In this document: positions 1 through 7,074 of the stretch, one piece after another | Position numbering within the stretch: position 1 is the first letter of the stretch | How the letters are laid out: every line of letters starts with the position of its first letter | NCBI GenBank assembly: GCA_029287875.1 | Contig: JARFQH010000088.1 | Location: 1-12,398, forward strand | Reading direction: 5' to 3' | Length of the DNA stretch: 12,398 nucleotides | Origin: Desulfobacteraceae bacterium | GTDB taxonomy: Bacteria > Desulfobacterota > Desulfobacteria > Desulfobacterales > SG8-13 | The notes under the pieces: generated by a model | The model's input: only the letters and a program-made list of their open reading frames with translations | Told to the model about the DNA's origin: nothing | Databases searched by the model: none | Program-made: the position numbers and the translations under genes

Positions 1-1452
1 CGCAAACCGCGTCAGGTGGTTCCGACCCGTAAATTGATGGAATGGGCGGCAGAACTGGCCGGCGTTCCAGACTGGCTTTTCGATGCGTCGTACGATGTGG
101 TCGGAGACCTGGCCGAAACCATAACGCTGCTGCTGCCGAAAGCTTCCGGTTCGAGCGACCGCCCGCTGCACCGCTGGGTTGAAAAGCACCTGTTGCCGCT
201 TCGGGGCCATGACCCTGAGGTCCAGAAAAGAGCGGTTGGGGCGGCGTGGAACCGGATGGACGACGTCCAGCGCTTCGTGTGGAACAAGTTGATCACCGGC
301 GGTTTTCGGGTCGGCGTCTCCCAGCGGCTGGTCGTTCGCGCCCTGGCGCAATTCAGCCGGATCGATGCGGCCGTGATTTCCCACCGGCTGATGGGGGACT
401 GGCCCCCCACGGCCGACTACTACCGGCAAATCCTCTCGCCGGACACCCACGATGCCGACATCAGCCGGCCCTATCCGTTTTATTTGTGCTACCCCCTGGA
501 AGGCGACCCGGAAAGCCTCGGCCCTGTGAAAGATTGGCAAATCGAATGGAAGTGGGATGGTATCCGCGGGCAAATCATCAAGCGCCGCGGGCAGATATTT
601 ATATGGTCCCGGGGTGAAGAATTGGTGACCGACAAATACCCGGAGTTGAGAAATGTGGCCGTCTCGCTGCCGGACGGTACGGTGATCGACGGAGAGATAC
701 TGCCGTGGAAGAAGGGGCGACCGATGCCGTTTTCGGAGCTGCAAAGACGGATCGGCCGCAAGACCGTGGGTAAGAAACTGCTGCGGGATGCACCGGTGGC
801 CTTCCTCGCTTACGACCTGTTGGAGTCGGGCGGCCGGGATATCCGCCAAACCGCACTCGAGCACAGGCGCGCAGCACTTTCAGGAGTGATCTCCCCTCTT
901 CCCGGCAATCGGATACAGATTTCCCCGGTTGTGGTTGCCGCAACCTGGAAGCAATTCGCTGCCCTGCAGCGGGAGTCTCGCAGCCGGGGGGTCGAGGGCT
1001 TTGTGATGAAGCGGTTCGATTCGGTGTATGAAGTCGGTCGCCGGCGCGGCAGTTGGTGGAAATGGAAGATCGACCCGCTAACCGTGGATGCCGTGCTGAT
1101 TTACGCCCAGAGGGGTCATGGACGCCGGGCCGGTCTCTATACCGACTACACCTTTGCCGTTCGCCAGGGCGACAGCCTGGTGCCGTTTGCCAAGGCGTAC
1201 TCGGGCTTGAACGATGCCGAGATCCGGCAGGTGGATCGTTTCATCCAGCGCAACACGGTCGAACGGTTCGGGCCGGTCCGGGCCGTCACGCCCCGGCTGG
1301 TTTTCGAAATTGCCTTCGAGGGGATCCAGAAATCGACCCGGCACAAGTCCGGTGTAGCCGTCCGCTTTCCGCGCATCGCCCGCTGGCGCCGCGACAAAAC
1401 CGTGGAAGAGGCGGACACCATTGAAACATTGACGGCGCTCATGCCGCTTTGA
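1..1452 (+). CDS. ATP-dependent DNA ligase of the ligase-associated repair cluster (5' end cut off)
   Basis: The reading frame is open from base 1 to the TGA at 1450-1452, so the gene enters from outside the window; roughly 50 N-terminal residues of the usual ~530 appear to be missing. A GTG at 16 is internal, because the residues before it (RKPRQ) still match the family. All nucleotidyltransferase motifs are visible: motif I KWDG with the AMP-accepting lysine at 550-552, IDGEILPW, the AYDLLE stretch, motif IV EGFVMK from 994, motif V lysines at 1060-1068, and an OB-fold ending in a motif VI-like RFPRIARWRRDK. An alpha-helical DNA-binding domain fills the first third. The family seals nicks using ATP and belongs to a bacterial cluster of ligase, MBL exonuclease, Lhr-type helicase and PdeM nuclease implicated in DNA damage repair. 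The order here matches that cluster. The exact substrate in this organism is not known. Confidence 0.95.
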   Translation, partial: RKPRQVVPTRKLMEWAAELAGVPDWLFDASYDVVGDLAETITLLLPKASGSSDRPLHRWVEKHLLPLRGHDPEVQKRAVGAAWNRMDDVQRFVWNKLITGGFRVGVSQRLVVRALAQFSRIDAAVISHRLMGDWPPTADYYRQILSPDTHDADISRPYPFYLCYPLEGDPESLGPVKDWQIEWKWDGIRGQIIKRRGQIFIWSRGEELVTDKYPELRNVAVSLPDGTVIDGEILPWKKGRPMPFSELQRRIGRKTVGKKLLRDAPVAFLAYDLLESGGRDIRQTALEHRRAALSGVISPLPGNRIQISPVVVAATWKQFAALQRESRSRGVEGFVMKRFDSVYEVGRRRGSWWKWKIDPLTVDAVLIYAQRGHGRRAGLYTDYTFAVRQGDSLVPFAKAYSGLNDAEIRQVDRFIQRNTVERFGPVRAVTPRLVFEIAFEGIQKSTRHKSGVAVRFPRIARWRRDKTVEEADTIETLTALMPL

Positions 1453-1528
1453 CGATAGCAGTCGTCGGTCGCCGGCAGTTCAAGCGTTGCAGCATCTGAC
1501 CGAAAATTCTCGGCTAAAATAAGAATCC

Positions 1529-1534
1529 TATGAT
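1529..1534 (+). promoter_or_regulatory. possible -10 box before the helicase gene
   Basis: TATGAT matches the sigma-70 -10 consensus at five of six positions and lies in the 169-nt spacer after the ligase gene. No convincing -35 hexamer stands 16-18 nt upstream. If real, it would let the helicase-pdeM pair be transcribed independently of the ligase. The rest of the spacer (1453-1621) shows nothing recognisable. Confidence 0.2.
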
Positions 1535-1621
1535 CACTTTAAAACCCGTTTACCCGGCTCCATGTACAGGTTACAGAGAACCGCCGGCCTTTGGCACCCC
1601 ATGACGAGAGGTCGATCACCG

Positions 1622-4162
1622 ATGAAGGCCTCCGCCGGAGAGCCGGCGGATCGATGCCAGGCCGCGCTGAAGCTGGTCTGCCAGTGGTTCGACACCAGGT
1701 CCATGCAGCCGTTCGACTTCCAGCGTGAGGCCTGGGATGCTTATCTGGCGGGGCAAAGCGGTTTGATTCACGCCCCGACCGGGATCGGTAAAACCTATGC
1801 CGCATGGTTCGGGCCACTGATCGAATGGATGGCCGGTCACCACCGCAACCAGCCGCTCGACGGGTTTGACAACCGGCGGGCGCGGGATGAATCGCCGCGT
1901 ATCAGGGTGCTCTGGGTCACGCCGCTGCGCGCCCTGTCCGCGGACATACACGATGCGCTTCTTCGTACGGTCGCAGACCTCGACCTCCCCTGGTCGGTGG
2001 AGTGCCGTACCGGCGACACGCCCGCATCCGTGCGAAACCGGCAAAAAAAACGCCTCCCCACCTCCCTGATCACCACTCCCGAAAGCCTTTGCCTGCTGCT
2101 CTCCTATCCGGGCGCCCGGGAACAATTCGGTTGTCTGCAATCGGTGGTGGTGGATGAATGGCACGAACTCATGGGCTCGAAACGCGGCGTGCTGATGGAA
2201 CTCGCCGTCGCGCGCTTGAGACAATGGAACCATGGCCTGAGAACCTGGGGACTGTCCGCCACCCTGGGCAACACCGCAACAGCCATGCAGGTGCTTTTGG
2301 GATCGGCCCATAACAGGGGTCTCCTCATCGAGGGGTCGCTTCCCAAATCCATCGGAATAGAATCCATTATACCCTCGCAGATGGACCGCTTCCCCTGGGC
2401 CGGTCATCTCGGCCTTAAATTGCTTCCGCAGGTGCTGGCAATGATCGAAACCGCCTCGAGCGTGCTGTTATTTACCAACACGCGCTCCCAGACCGAGATC
2501 TGGTTTCGAGAAATTCTGGAGGCCCGACCGGACTGGAAGACAGAGATCGCCCTGCATCACGGCTCCCTCGATCGAGCCGAGCGTGAAGCCGTGGAACAGG
2601 GATTACGCCAGGGGCGTCTTAAATGCGTCGTGTGCACGTCGAGCCTCGATCTGGGTGTGGATTTTACCCCGGTCGATCGTGTCATTCAAATCGGCAGTCC
2701 CAAAGGTATCGCCCGGTTGATTCAGCGCGCCGGCAGAAGCGGACACCGTCCCGGGGAGAAAAGCCGCGTGATCTGCGCCCCTACCAACGCATTGGAGCTG
2801 ATCGAGGTGGCGGCGGCCCGGCGCTCGGTCGCCGATGGCGTCATCGAGCCGCGTCATCCAGTATCACGCCCCCTGGATGTTCTGGCCCAGCATCTGGTCA
2901 CTGTCGCCCTTGGAAGCGGCTTTCGCCCGGATGCGCTATTCCGGGAAATCCGGCATACCTATGCCTTCCGGCAGCTTTCCCGGCAAGAGTTCGACTGGGT
3001 TCTTAACTTTGTGTCCACTGGTGGACCATCCCTGGGCGCTTATTCTGAATATGCCAAAATCGCCCCGCAAAACGGAAAGTTTACCGTTTCCAACCCCAAG
3101 ACAGCCGCTCGCCATCGCATGAACATCGGCACAATCACTGCCGATGCGGCCGTTTTGGTCAAGTTTGTCAATGGCCGTCGATTGGGATCGGTGGAAGAAC
3201 GGTTTGTGTCAAAACTGAAGCGAGGCGACTGTTTCGTCTTTGCCGGACGTCTTCTCGAATTCGTGCGGATGAAGGATATGACCCTCTGGGTTCGCAAAGG
3301 CACTCGGCGAAAGGAGGGCTCTATTCCCCAGTGGCTGGGCGGTCGGATGCCGTTGTCCACCGAACTGGCCGCCGCCGTCAGAGATCGGTTGGACGATGCC
3401 CGCGGAGGCATTTTTGAATCGCCGGAAATGGAAGCCGTGCGTCCGCTGCTCGAAATTCAGGCCCGCTGGTCGATGATCCCCGGAAGCGGCGACTTGCTGA
3501 TCGAGAAATTGGCATCCCGCGACGGGAATCACCTGTTCGTTTTTTCATTCGACGGGCACCTGGTCAATGAAGGCCTCGGCGCTCTTTTGGCCTACCGGCT
3601 TTCAAAACCGGCCCCTTTGACCATTTCCATTGCCGTAAACGATTACGGTCTGGAGCTGCTTTCGGACCGGGAAATACCGACGGCGCTGTTTGAAAACGGG
3701 AGCATCTTCAATACCCACGAACTCCTGAAGGACATCCTCGAGAGTCTGAACGTATCGGAAATGGCGCGGCGTCGGTTCCGCGGGATTGCCCGGGTTGCAG
3801 GGCTGGTCTTTCAGGGGTATCCGGGCCGCCGTAAAACCTGGGGGCAGGTTCAGGCCTCCAGCAGCCTGCTCTACAATGTGTTTCGGCGCTATGACCCCGG
3901 AAATCTTCTGATCGAACAATCGACCCGAGAGATCCTCGAAAGGCAGCTCGAGTTTGAGCGTCTCTCGCAAAGCCTGGTTCGAATGGCCGCCTCACGCCTG
4001 CACCTGATCGAAACCGCACAGCCGACGCCGCTGGCCTTTCCGATCCTGGTCAACCGCCTGCGGACCCGGATCAGCTCCGAGAAACTCGCCGATCGGGTTC
4101 GGCGGATGCAGCTGAAGTTGGAAAAAGCCGTGAATAAACCGACGGTATCAAAAAAACACTGA
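1622..4162 (+). CDS. ligase-associated Lhr-type DEXH-box DNA helicase
   Basis: An 846-residue SF2 helicase of the Lhr-core type found beside the bacterial ATP-dependent ligase. Visible motifs, counted from this start, are Walker A APTGIGKT (51-58, Lys57), the DEWH box (178-181), SAT (212-214), VLLFTNTRSQ (motif IV) and QRAGRSGHRPG (motif VI, about 368-378). These are followed by the winged-helix and Lhr-specific C-terminal region, including the SVEERF/GDCFVFAGR stretch, so the protein is full length. It probably translocates along single-stranded DNA using ATP and supplies substrates to the neighbouring nuclease and ligase. The frame is open from an ATG at 1562, and another ATG lies at 1601. 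I chose 1622 because GAGAGG at 1606-1611 sits 10 nt before it and family homology begins only about 15-20 residues later. The stop lies 2 nt before pdeM, implying translational coupling. Confidence 0.93.
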   Translation: MKASAGEPADRCQAALKLVCQWFDTRSMQPFDFQREAWDAYLAGQSGLIHAPTGIGKTYAAWFGPLIEWMAGHHRNQPLDGFDNRRARDESPRIRVLWVTPLRALSADIHDALLRTVADLDLPWSVECRTGDTPASVRNRQKKRLPTSLITTPESLCLLLSYPGAREQFGCLQSVVVDEWHELMGSKRGVLMELAVARLRQWNHGLRTWGLSATLGNTATAMQVLLGSAHNRGLLIEGSLPKSIGIESIIPSQMDRFPWAGHLGLKLLPQVLAMIETASSVLLFTNTRSQTEIWFREILEARPDWKTEIALHHGSLDRAEREAVEQGLRQGRLKCVVCTSSLDLGVDFTPVDRVIQIGSPKGIARLIQRAGRSGHRPGEKSRVICAPTNALELIEVAAARRSVADGVIEPRHPVSRPLDVLAQHLVTVALGSGFRPDALFREIRHTYAFRQLSRQEFDWVLNFVSTGGPSLGAYSEYAKIAPQNGKFTVSNPKTAARHRMNIGTITADAAVLVKFVNGRRLGSVEERFVSKLKRGDCFVFAGRLLEFVRMKDMTLWVRKGTRRKEGSIPQWLGGRMPLSTELAAAVRDRLDDARGGIFESPEMEAVRPLLEIQARWSMIPGSGDLLIEKLASRDGNHLFVFSFDGHLVNEGLGALLAYRLSKPAPLTISIAVNDYGLELLSDREIPTALFENGSIFNTHELLKDILESLNVSEMARRRFRGIARVAGLVFQGYPGRRKTWGQVQASSSLLYNVFRRYDPGNLLIEQSTREILERQLEFERLSQSLVRMAASRLHLIETAQPTPLAFPILVNRLRTRISSEKLADRVRRMQLKLEKAVNKPTVSKKH

Positions 4163-4164
4163 CG

Positions 4165-4827
4165 GTGAAGAGGACAAAAGAAATAGAACTATTCGGCCAG
4201 CGGCTCACGCTGTTACCGGAACGTGCCGTTTTCTGGAAGCAAGCAAAGATGTTGATCGTGGCCGACCCTCATTTCGGCAAGGCACAGGTTTTCAGGGACA
4301 GCGGGATTCCGATTCCCGGCGGAACCACTGCCGAGGATATCGGCCGCTTGTCGTCTCTGATGGAGCGGCTTCAGCCGGATGAGCTTCTGTTGCTCGGCGA
4401 TTTAATGCACGGCCGGATCGATAACGGCCGGAACTTCAGCGCCACCGTCGGCACATGGCGCCGGCGCTGGTCCGGTATTCTCCTTACCCTGGTCACCGGA
4501 AACCACGACCTCAGAGCCGGTCCCCCACCGGCCCCATTCCGGCTCGACCGGATTGTTGCGCAACGTGTCTGCGGCCCTTTCGTCTTTAGCCACAAGGCCG
4601 AGACAACCAACTCGCATTCTCGGTACACGATCTCCGGACACGTGCACCCGGCCGTTTTTGTCTCGGGAAAAGGGCACCAAAGAGAAACCCTCCCCTGTTT
4701 CTGCTTCGGGGAAAAGAGGGCGCTGCTGCCGGCCTTCGGTGGTTTCACCGGCAATCAGGTAATCCGACCCGAACCGCAGGAAAGGGTGTACGTGGTTGCC
4801 GAAGATGAAGTAGTTGAAATAATCTAG
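4165..4827 (+). CDS. pdeM: ligase-associated metallophosphoesterase/DNA endonuclease PdeM
   Basis: A 220-residue calcineurin-like phosphoesterase. The dimetal-site motifs occur in order: D34-x-H36 (ADPHFGK), G78-D79 with H82 (GDLMHG), G112-N-H-D115, His143 and G158-H-V-H161. Its size and the RDSGIPIPGGTT stretch match the PdeM/MPE family. The Pseudomonas putida member is known as a manganese-dependent single-strand DNA endonuclease in a four-gene repair cluster with ligase, Lhr-core helicase and an MBL exonuclease. The start is GTG, 2 nt after the helicase stop, with no strong Shine-Dalgarno sequence, so translation is probably coupled to the helicase. No signal peptide is visible, so it should act in the cytoplasm. 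All metal ligands appear intact. Confidence 0.93.
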   Translation: MKRTKEIELFGQRLTLLPERAVFWKQAKMLIVADPHFGKAQVFRDSGIPIPGGTTAEDIGRLSSLMERLQPDELLLLGDLMHGRIDNGRNFSATVGTWRRRWSGILLTLVTGNHDLRAGPPPAPFRLDRIVAQRVCGPFVFSHKAETTNSHSRYTISGHVHPAVFVSGKGHQRETLPCFCFGEKRALLPAFGGFTGNQVIRPEPQERVYVVAEDEVVEII

Positions 4828-4842
4828 ATCTTAAAGTGACCA

Positions 4843-4899
4843 GTTCCAGGTTCAGGGCTCAAGGGTTTAGGGTTCAAAGGTTCAGGGTTTAAGGTTCAG
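4843..4899 (+). repeat. degenerate GGTTCAGGG/TTTAGGG short tandem repeats
   Basis: About eight units of 7-8 nt occur in a row, varying around TTCAGGG and TTTAGGG (TTCAGGG, CTCAAGGG, TTTAGGG, TTCAAAGG, TTCAGGG, TTTAAGG, TTCAG). The strand bias is complete, with G-runs on the + strand and C-runs on the other. Four GGG runs separated by short loops make a G-quadruplex conceivable. Similar degenerate repeats are, to my knowledge, scattered in intergenic DNA of Desulfobacterota, but their role is not known. Confidence 0.7.
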
Positions 4900-5135
4900 T
4901 GGCGCCTCTGGCCGCAAGGATCCAGTTTGATCGAAGAGGAAACGTTTAATTTTCGGTGAAAAATTCAAAATCATAAACCTGTTTGGGTCATTGGATATTG
5001 TAATTTGGAATTTTTTTGTATTTTGGTGCTTGAAATTTGAGATTTCTGAATACCTCAATACCCGGGATAGTATCTATAAAGATTACCTTTCTATTGGGTA
5101 TAGTACCGTTGATTGCAGATGAATAGGTTTTACAA

Positions 5136-5151
5136 CCCTGAACGTTGAACC
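5136..5151 (-). repeat. inverted copy of the GGTTCA/GTTCAGGG repeat motif
   Basis: On the minus strand this reads GGTTCAACGTTCAGGG, the same word type as the 4843-4899 block but inverted and at the other end of the spacer. The two blocks could be ends of one degenerate repeat element of about 310 nt. Confidence 0.45.
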
Positions 5152-5162
5152 GGTCAACCTAG

Positions 5163-5187
5163 TAAAATCCCTCTGTCATAACAGAGG
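5163..5187 (-). terminator. weak hairpin terminator overlapping the oxidoreductase stop codon
   Basis: CCTCTGT (5170-5176) and ACAGAGG (5181-5187) form a perfect 7-bp stem with a 4-nt loop. On the minus strand the stem is followed by GATTTTA, a short and weak U-tract. The TGA stop of the oxidoreductase (5176-5178) lies in the stem-loop. This fits an intrinsic terminator for that gene, but the short tail makes it uncertain. Confidence 0.45.
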
Positions 5188-6246
5188 TTCATCGGTGTAG
5201 GCCACGTTGGCCTCTGCAGACGCATGCAGCCTGAGTTCTTTCCCCGCCTTGACATCCTCCACCCAGTCCGGATTCAGGAGGATCGACTTGGCACTCAAAA
5301 TGATGTTGGCGTCTTCGAGAGCCTCATCTGCACTGGCGCGATCGTATATCTTTCCGCATATCATCAACGGCAGTTGGGTAACGGCGCGGGTGATCTGGGC
5401 CATATTCTGCCGGGTACCGAAAGCCTTGTCGCTGTAACCGTGGGTGGACACTGAAATGGCGTCGATCGGCTCCCGGTCGAGGAGCTTAATTATGTGCTGG
5501 TATTCGTCCCTTGTTTCGAACAATGACACGTGGGGATCGGCAACACCCCAGTTGGAAATCCTGAAGGTCAAGAGCCGATCTTCCGGGACGACTTTTCGGA
5601 CAGCCTGAATCACCTCATGGGCAAATCGGAATCGGTTCTCAACCGACCCGCCGTAGCCGTCAGTGCGCTGATTGGAGTAGGATGACAGGAAGTTGCAAAT
5701 CAGATAGCCGTGTGCACCGTGAATTTCGATCCCGTCGAATCCGGCTTCGACCGCACCCCGGGCTGTTTCGACAAATCCCTCGATGACATGCTCGATATCG
5801 AACCGGCTCATTTCGTCCGGCACCGGATAGGCTTGACCGGTCAGAGGGTTGTCCTGTTCAGGGGTGATCGGGCTGGGTGCGATCACCCGGCCGGCCGGAT
5901 TGACTTCCGGCCACGCCATACGTCCGCAGTGAAACATCTGCATGACGGCGACAGCGCCTTCCTTTTGGATTGCGCTTACAACAGGGCGCCAGGCGTCGAT
6001 CTGTCGCTGGGTCAAAAGACGCGCCTGCCCGGGGTATCCCTGAGCACTTTCGTAATCGGTGACAATCGCCTCGGTATAGACGATCGCGGCACCCTTCCTG
6101 GCCCTGCGTATAAGAAACTCGAGGACATCCGCGCGCGGGACGCTATCCGCCTTGGAAGACATGCGGGTCATGGGCGCAACGCCGATGCGATTTTTGAGGG
6201 TAAATTGGTTGATCGTAAATGGCGAAAAAAGTTTGTCAGGCTGCAT
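5176..6246 (-). CDS. NADH:flavin oxidoreductase, Old Yellow Enzyme family
   Basis: A 356-residue single-domain TIM-barrel flavoenzyme. The N-terminal LFSPFTINQFTLKNRI and APMTR motifs, Q103 in QMFHCGR, the substrate-binding histidine pair H176 and H179 (IHGAHGYL) and GGSVENRFRF (191-196 region) are all typical of FMN-binding ene-reductases. Such enzymes reduce activated C=C bonds using NAD(P)H. No C-terminal 4Fe-4S cluster or FAD/NAD domain is present, so this is not the dienoyl-CoA reductase type. It is a soluble cytoplasmic protein with no signal peptide. AAAGGA (6256-6261) sits 9 nt before the ATG and fixes the start. The gene stands alone, divergent from the small genes at 6596. The natural substrate cannot be told from sequence. 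Confidence 0.93.
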   Translation of the reverse strand: MQPDKLFSPFTINQFTLKNRIGVAPMTRMSSKADSVPRADVLEFLIRRARKGAAIVYTEAIVTDYESAQGYPGQARLLTQRQIDAWRPVVSAIQKEGAVAVMQMFHCGRMAWPEVNPAGRVIAPSPITPEQDNPLTGQAYPVPDEMSRFDIEHVIEGFVETARGAVEAGFDGIEIHGAHGYLICNFLSSYSNQRTDGYGGSVENRFRFAHEVIQAVRKVVPEDRLLTFRISNWGVADPHVSLFETRDEYQHIIKLLDREPIDAISVSTHGYSDKAFGTRQNMAQITRAVTQLPLMICGKIYDRASADEALEDANIILSAKSILLNPDWVEDVKAGKELRLHASAEANVAYTDEPLL

Positions 6247-6595
6247 CGAATAAAATCCTTTAATTTTGAGGTTTTTAAATCAAGCTATAAATTTTGCATG
6301 ATAGTAATCACCCGGTTGGATGGGCGCAACAACGGACCTGTGGTGGGGTTATGCCAGATAATATGACGGCCTGTTTAAATTATGAAGATTAATATTTCTC
6401 ATATGTTCCCTCCCGGCGTACAGTAATAGTATTTTCCCCTCAACATTCTACTTGTCAGCTCGTATTGCCAAAGGCGTCCACTGTGATGACTATTCGCCAG
6501 TTTTTAGTAAGGTATAAATTTTACATAGGTCTTCCAGTCTAACAATGAACACTTTATCAAAATACAAAGCATCAACAAACAGGAGGGAGTAAACC
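6247..6595. other. 349-nt AT-rich divergent promoter region
   Basis: The spacer separates the minus-strand oxidoreductase from the plus-strand small genes, so it should hold two promoters. A nearly identical 14-nt word, TATAAATTTT(G/A)CAT, occurs at 6286-6299 and 6513-6526, once near each gene start. A weak plus-strand candidate promoter is TTGCCA (6465-6470), then 17 nt, then GACTAT (6488-6493). No ORF with a ribosome binding site, tRNA or clear riboswitch was recognised. Confidence 0.5.
6581..6589 (+). promoter_or_regulatory. strong ribosome binding site deciding a GTG start
   Basis: AGGAGGGAG lies 6 nt before the GTG at 6596. It is among the strongest Shine-Dalgarno sequences in the window and is the main support for the short gene that follows. 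Confidence 0.8.
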
Positions 6596-6781
6596 GTGGA
6601 AAATAAAGATGAAAAATTTGGTAAATTTGAGGACGAGACCGGTGAAATATATTACTGCCCAATAAACGAGGTTTCAGACAACCACATCGTTTCCGAGTGG
6701 GAAATTGATAACTGTGTGGAAGCTTCCACCGCCGGTCGCTATTCGGGAAATCTCAATATGGCCGACCAAATCACACCGTGA
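6596..6781 (+). CDS. small acidic protein of unknown function (61 aa)
   Basis: I do not recognise this protein. It starts with GTG after a very strong Shine-Dalgarno sequence and encodes 61 residues, with 14 Asp/Glu against 4 Lys/Arg, so it is strongly acidic. There is no signal peptide or membrane segment, and two cysteines are present (C21 in YYCPINE, C40 in IDNCVE). The first half is charged; the C-terminus is Ser/Asn/Gly-rich. Base composition is lower in GC than the flanking enzyme genes. Its stop codon (6779-6781) touches the Shine-Dalgarno sequence of the next small gene, so the two are almost certainly co-transcribed. A longer minus-strand frame covers the same bases but lacks such translation signals. 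Function could be regulatory or a partner role; nothing in the sequence decides this. Confidence 0.7.
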   Translation: MENKDEKFGKFEDETGEIYYCPINEVSDNHIVSEWEIDNCVEASTAGRYSGNLNMADQITP

Positions 6782-6793
6782 AGGAGACAATTA

Positions 6794-6922
6794 ATGAATT
6801 CAGATCTTGAGTTGGCAGGATTTGACAACGGCGCGGAATATGATGCAAGTGATTTAAACACCACGCGAGAAAAAATCAAGCAGTACCTGTCTGCAGGGAT
6901 TCTGTTTCCTGAAGAGATTTGA
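6794..6922 (+). CDS. very small protein (42 aa) ending at an in-frame TGA
   Basis: AAGGAG (6781-6786) sits 7 nt before this ATG, a near-ideal spacing, and overlaps the stop of the 61-aa gene. The frame encodes 42 residues, MNSDLELAGF at the start and a predicted helix TTREKIKQYLSAGILFPEEI at the end, before TGA at 6920-6922. Reading past the TGA in the same frame gives 28 more protein-like residues (SAEKILRHLNSM onward) to a TGA at 7007-7009. The gene may therefore be a nonsense-mutated 71-residue gene or have a recoded stop. It is not recognised and has no membrane segment. The 152 nt between here and the phospholipase gene hold no other supported gene. Confidence 0.6.
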   Translation: MNSDLELAGFDNGAEYDASDLNTTREKIKQYLSAGILFPEEI

Positions 6923-7074
6923 AGTGCAGAGAAGATTCTCCGCCACTTGAACAGTATGTCTGGATCCCCGGCAAGGTTGAAGTCAACTGAAGAAACAATA
7001 CCGGCGTGATATGGCCGGAAAGAAAAGGACATTTTTCGAAGAAGGGCCATTAATGGACGGAAGCCAGCTTATGT

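Larger units (their letters stand above)
4828..5175. other. 348-nt convergent spacer with degenerate repeats, no gene
   Basis: The spacer lies between the convergent pdeM and oxidoreductase genes and has no credible ORF. From left to right it contains a GGTTCAGGG-type repeat block (4843-4899), an AT-rich stretch of loosely repeated AATTTGGAATTT/TTGAAATTTGAGATTT words (about 4990-5045), and a possible imperfect hairpin with arms ATACCC/GGGTAT at 5058-5063 and 5096-5101. An inverted copy of the GGTTCA/GTTCAGGG motif follows at 5136-5151. No strong terminator is visible right after pdeM. Confidence 0.6.

Noticed and set aside
1616..2407. 263-aa minus-strand frame opposite the helicase
   Set aside because: It is fully antisense to conserved helicase motifs and has no supporting start signal.
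1534..4839. 9-nt inverted repeat TCACTTTAA / TTAAAGTGA flanking the helicase-pdeM pair
   Set aside because: Matches of this length are expected by chance in 12 kb, and there are no other signs of a mobile unit.
5710..6366. 218-aa open frame on the + strand, antisense to the oxidoreductase
   Set aside because: It lies mostly across a gene with clear Old Yellow Enzyme motifs, has no ribosome binding site, and its translation resembles no family; it is a shadow of high-GC codon bias.
6920..6948. Selenocysteine insertion element after the in-frame TGA
   Set aside because: The apical loop is too close to the TGA, the stem is interrupted, and the surrounding residues are not a redox motif; kept only as an alternative in the finding.
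6739..7050. 103-aa minus-strand frame over the two small genes
   Set aside because: It lacks a Shine-Dalgarno sequence, whereas both plus-strand small genes have strong, well-spaced ones.
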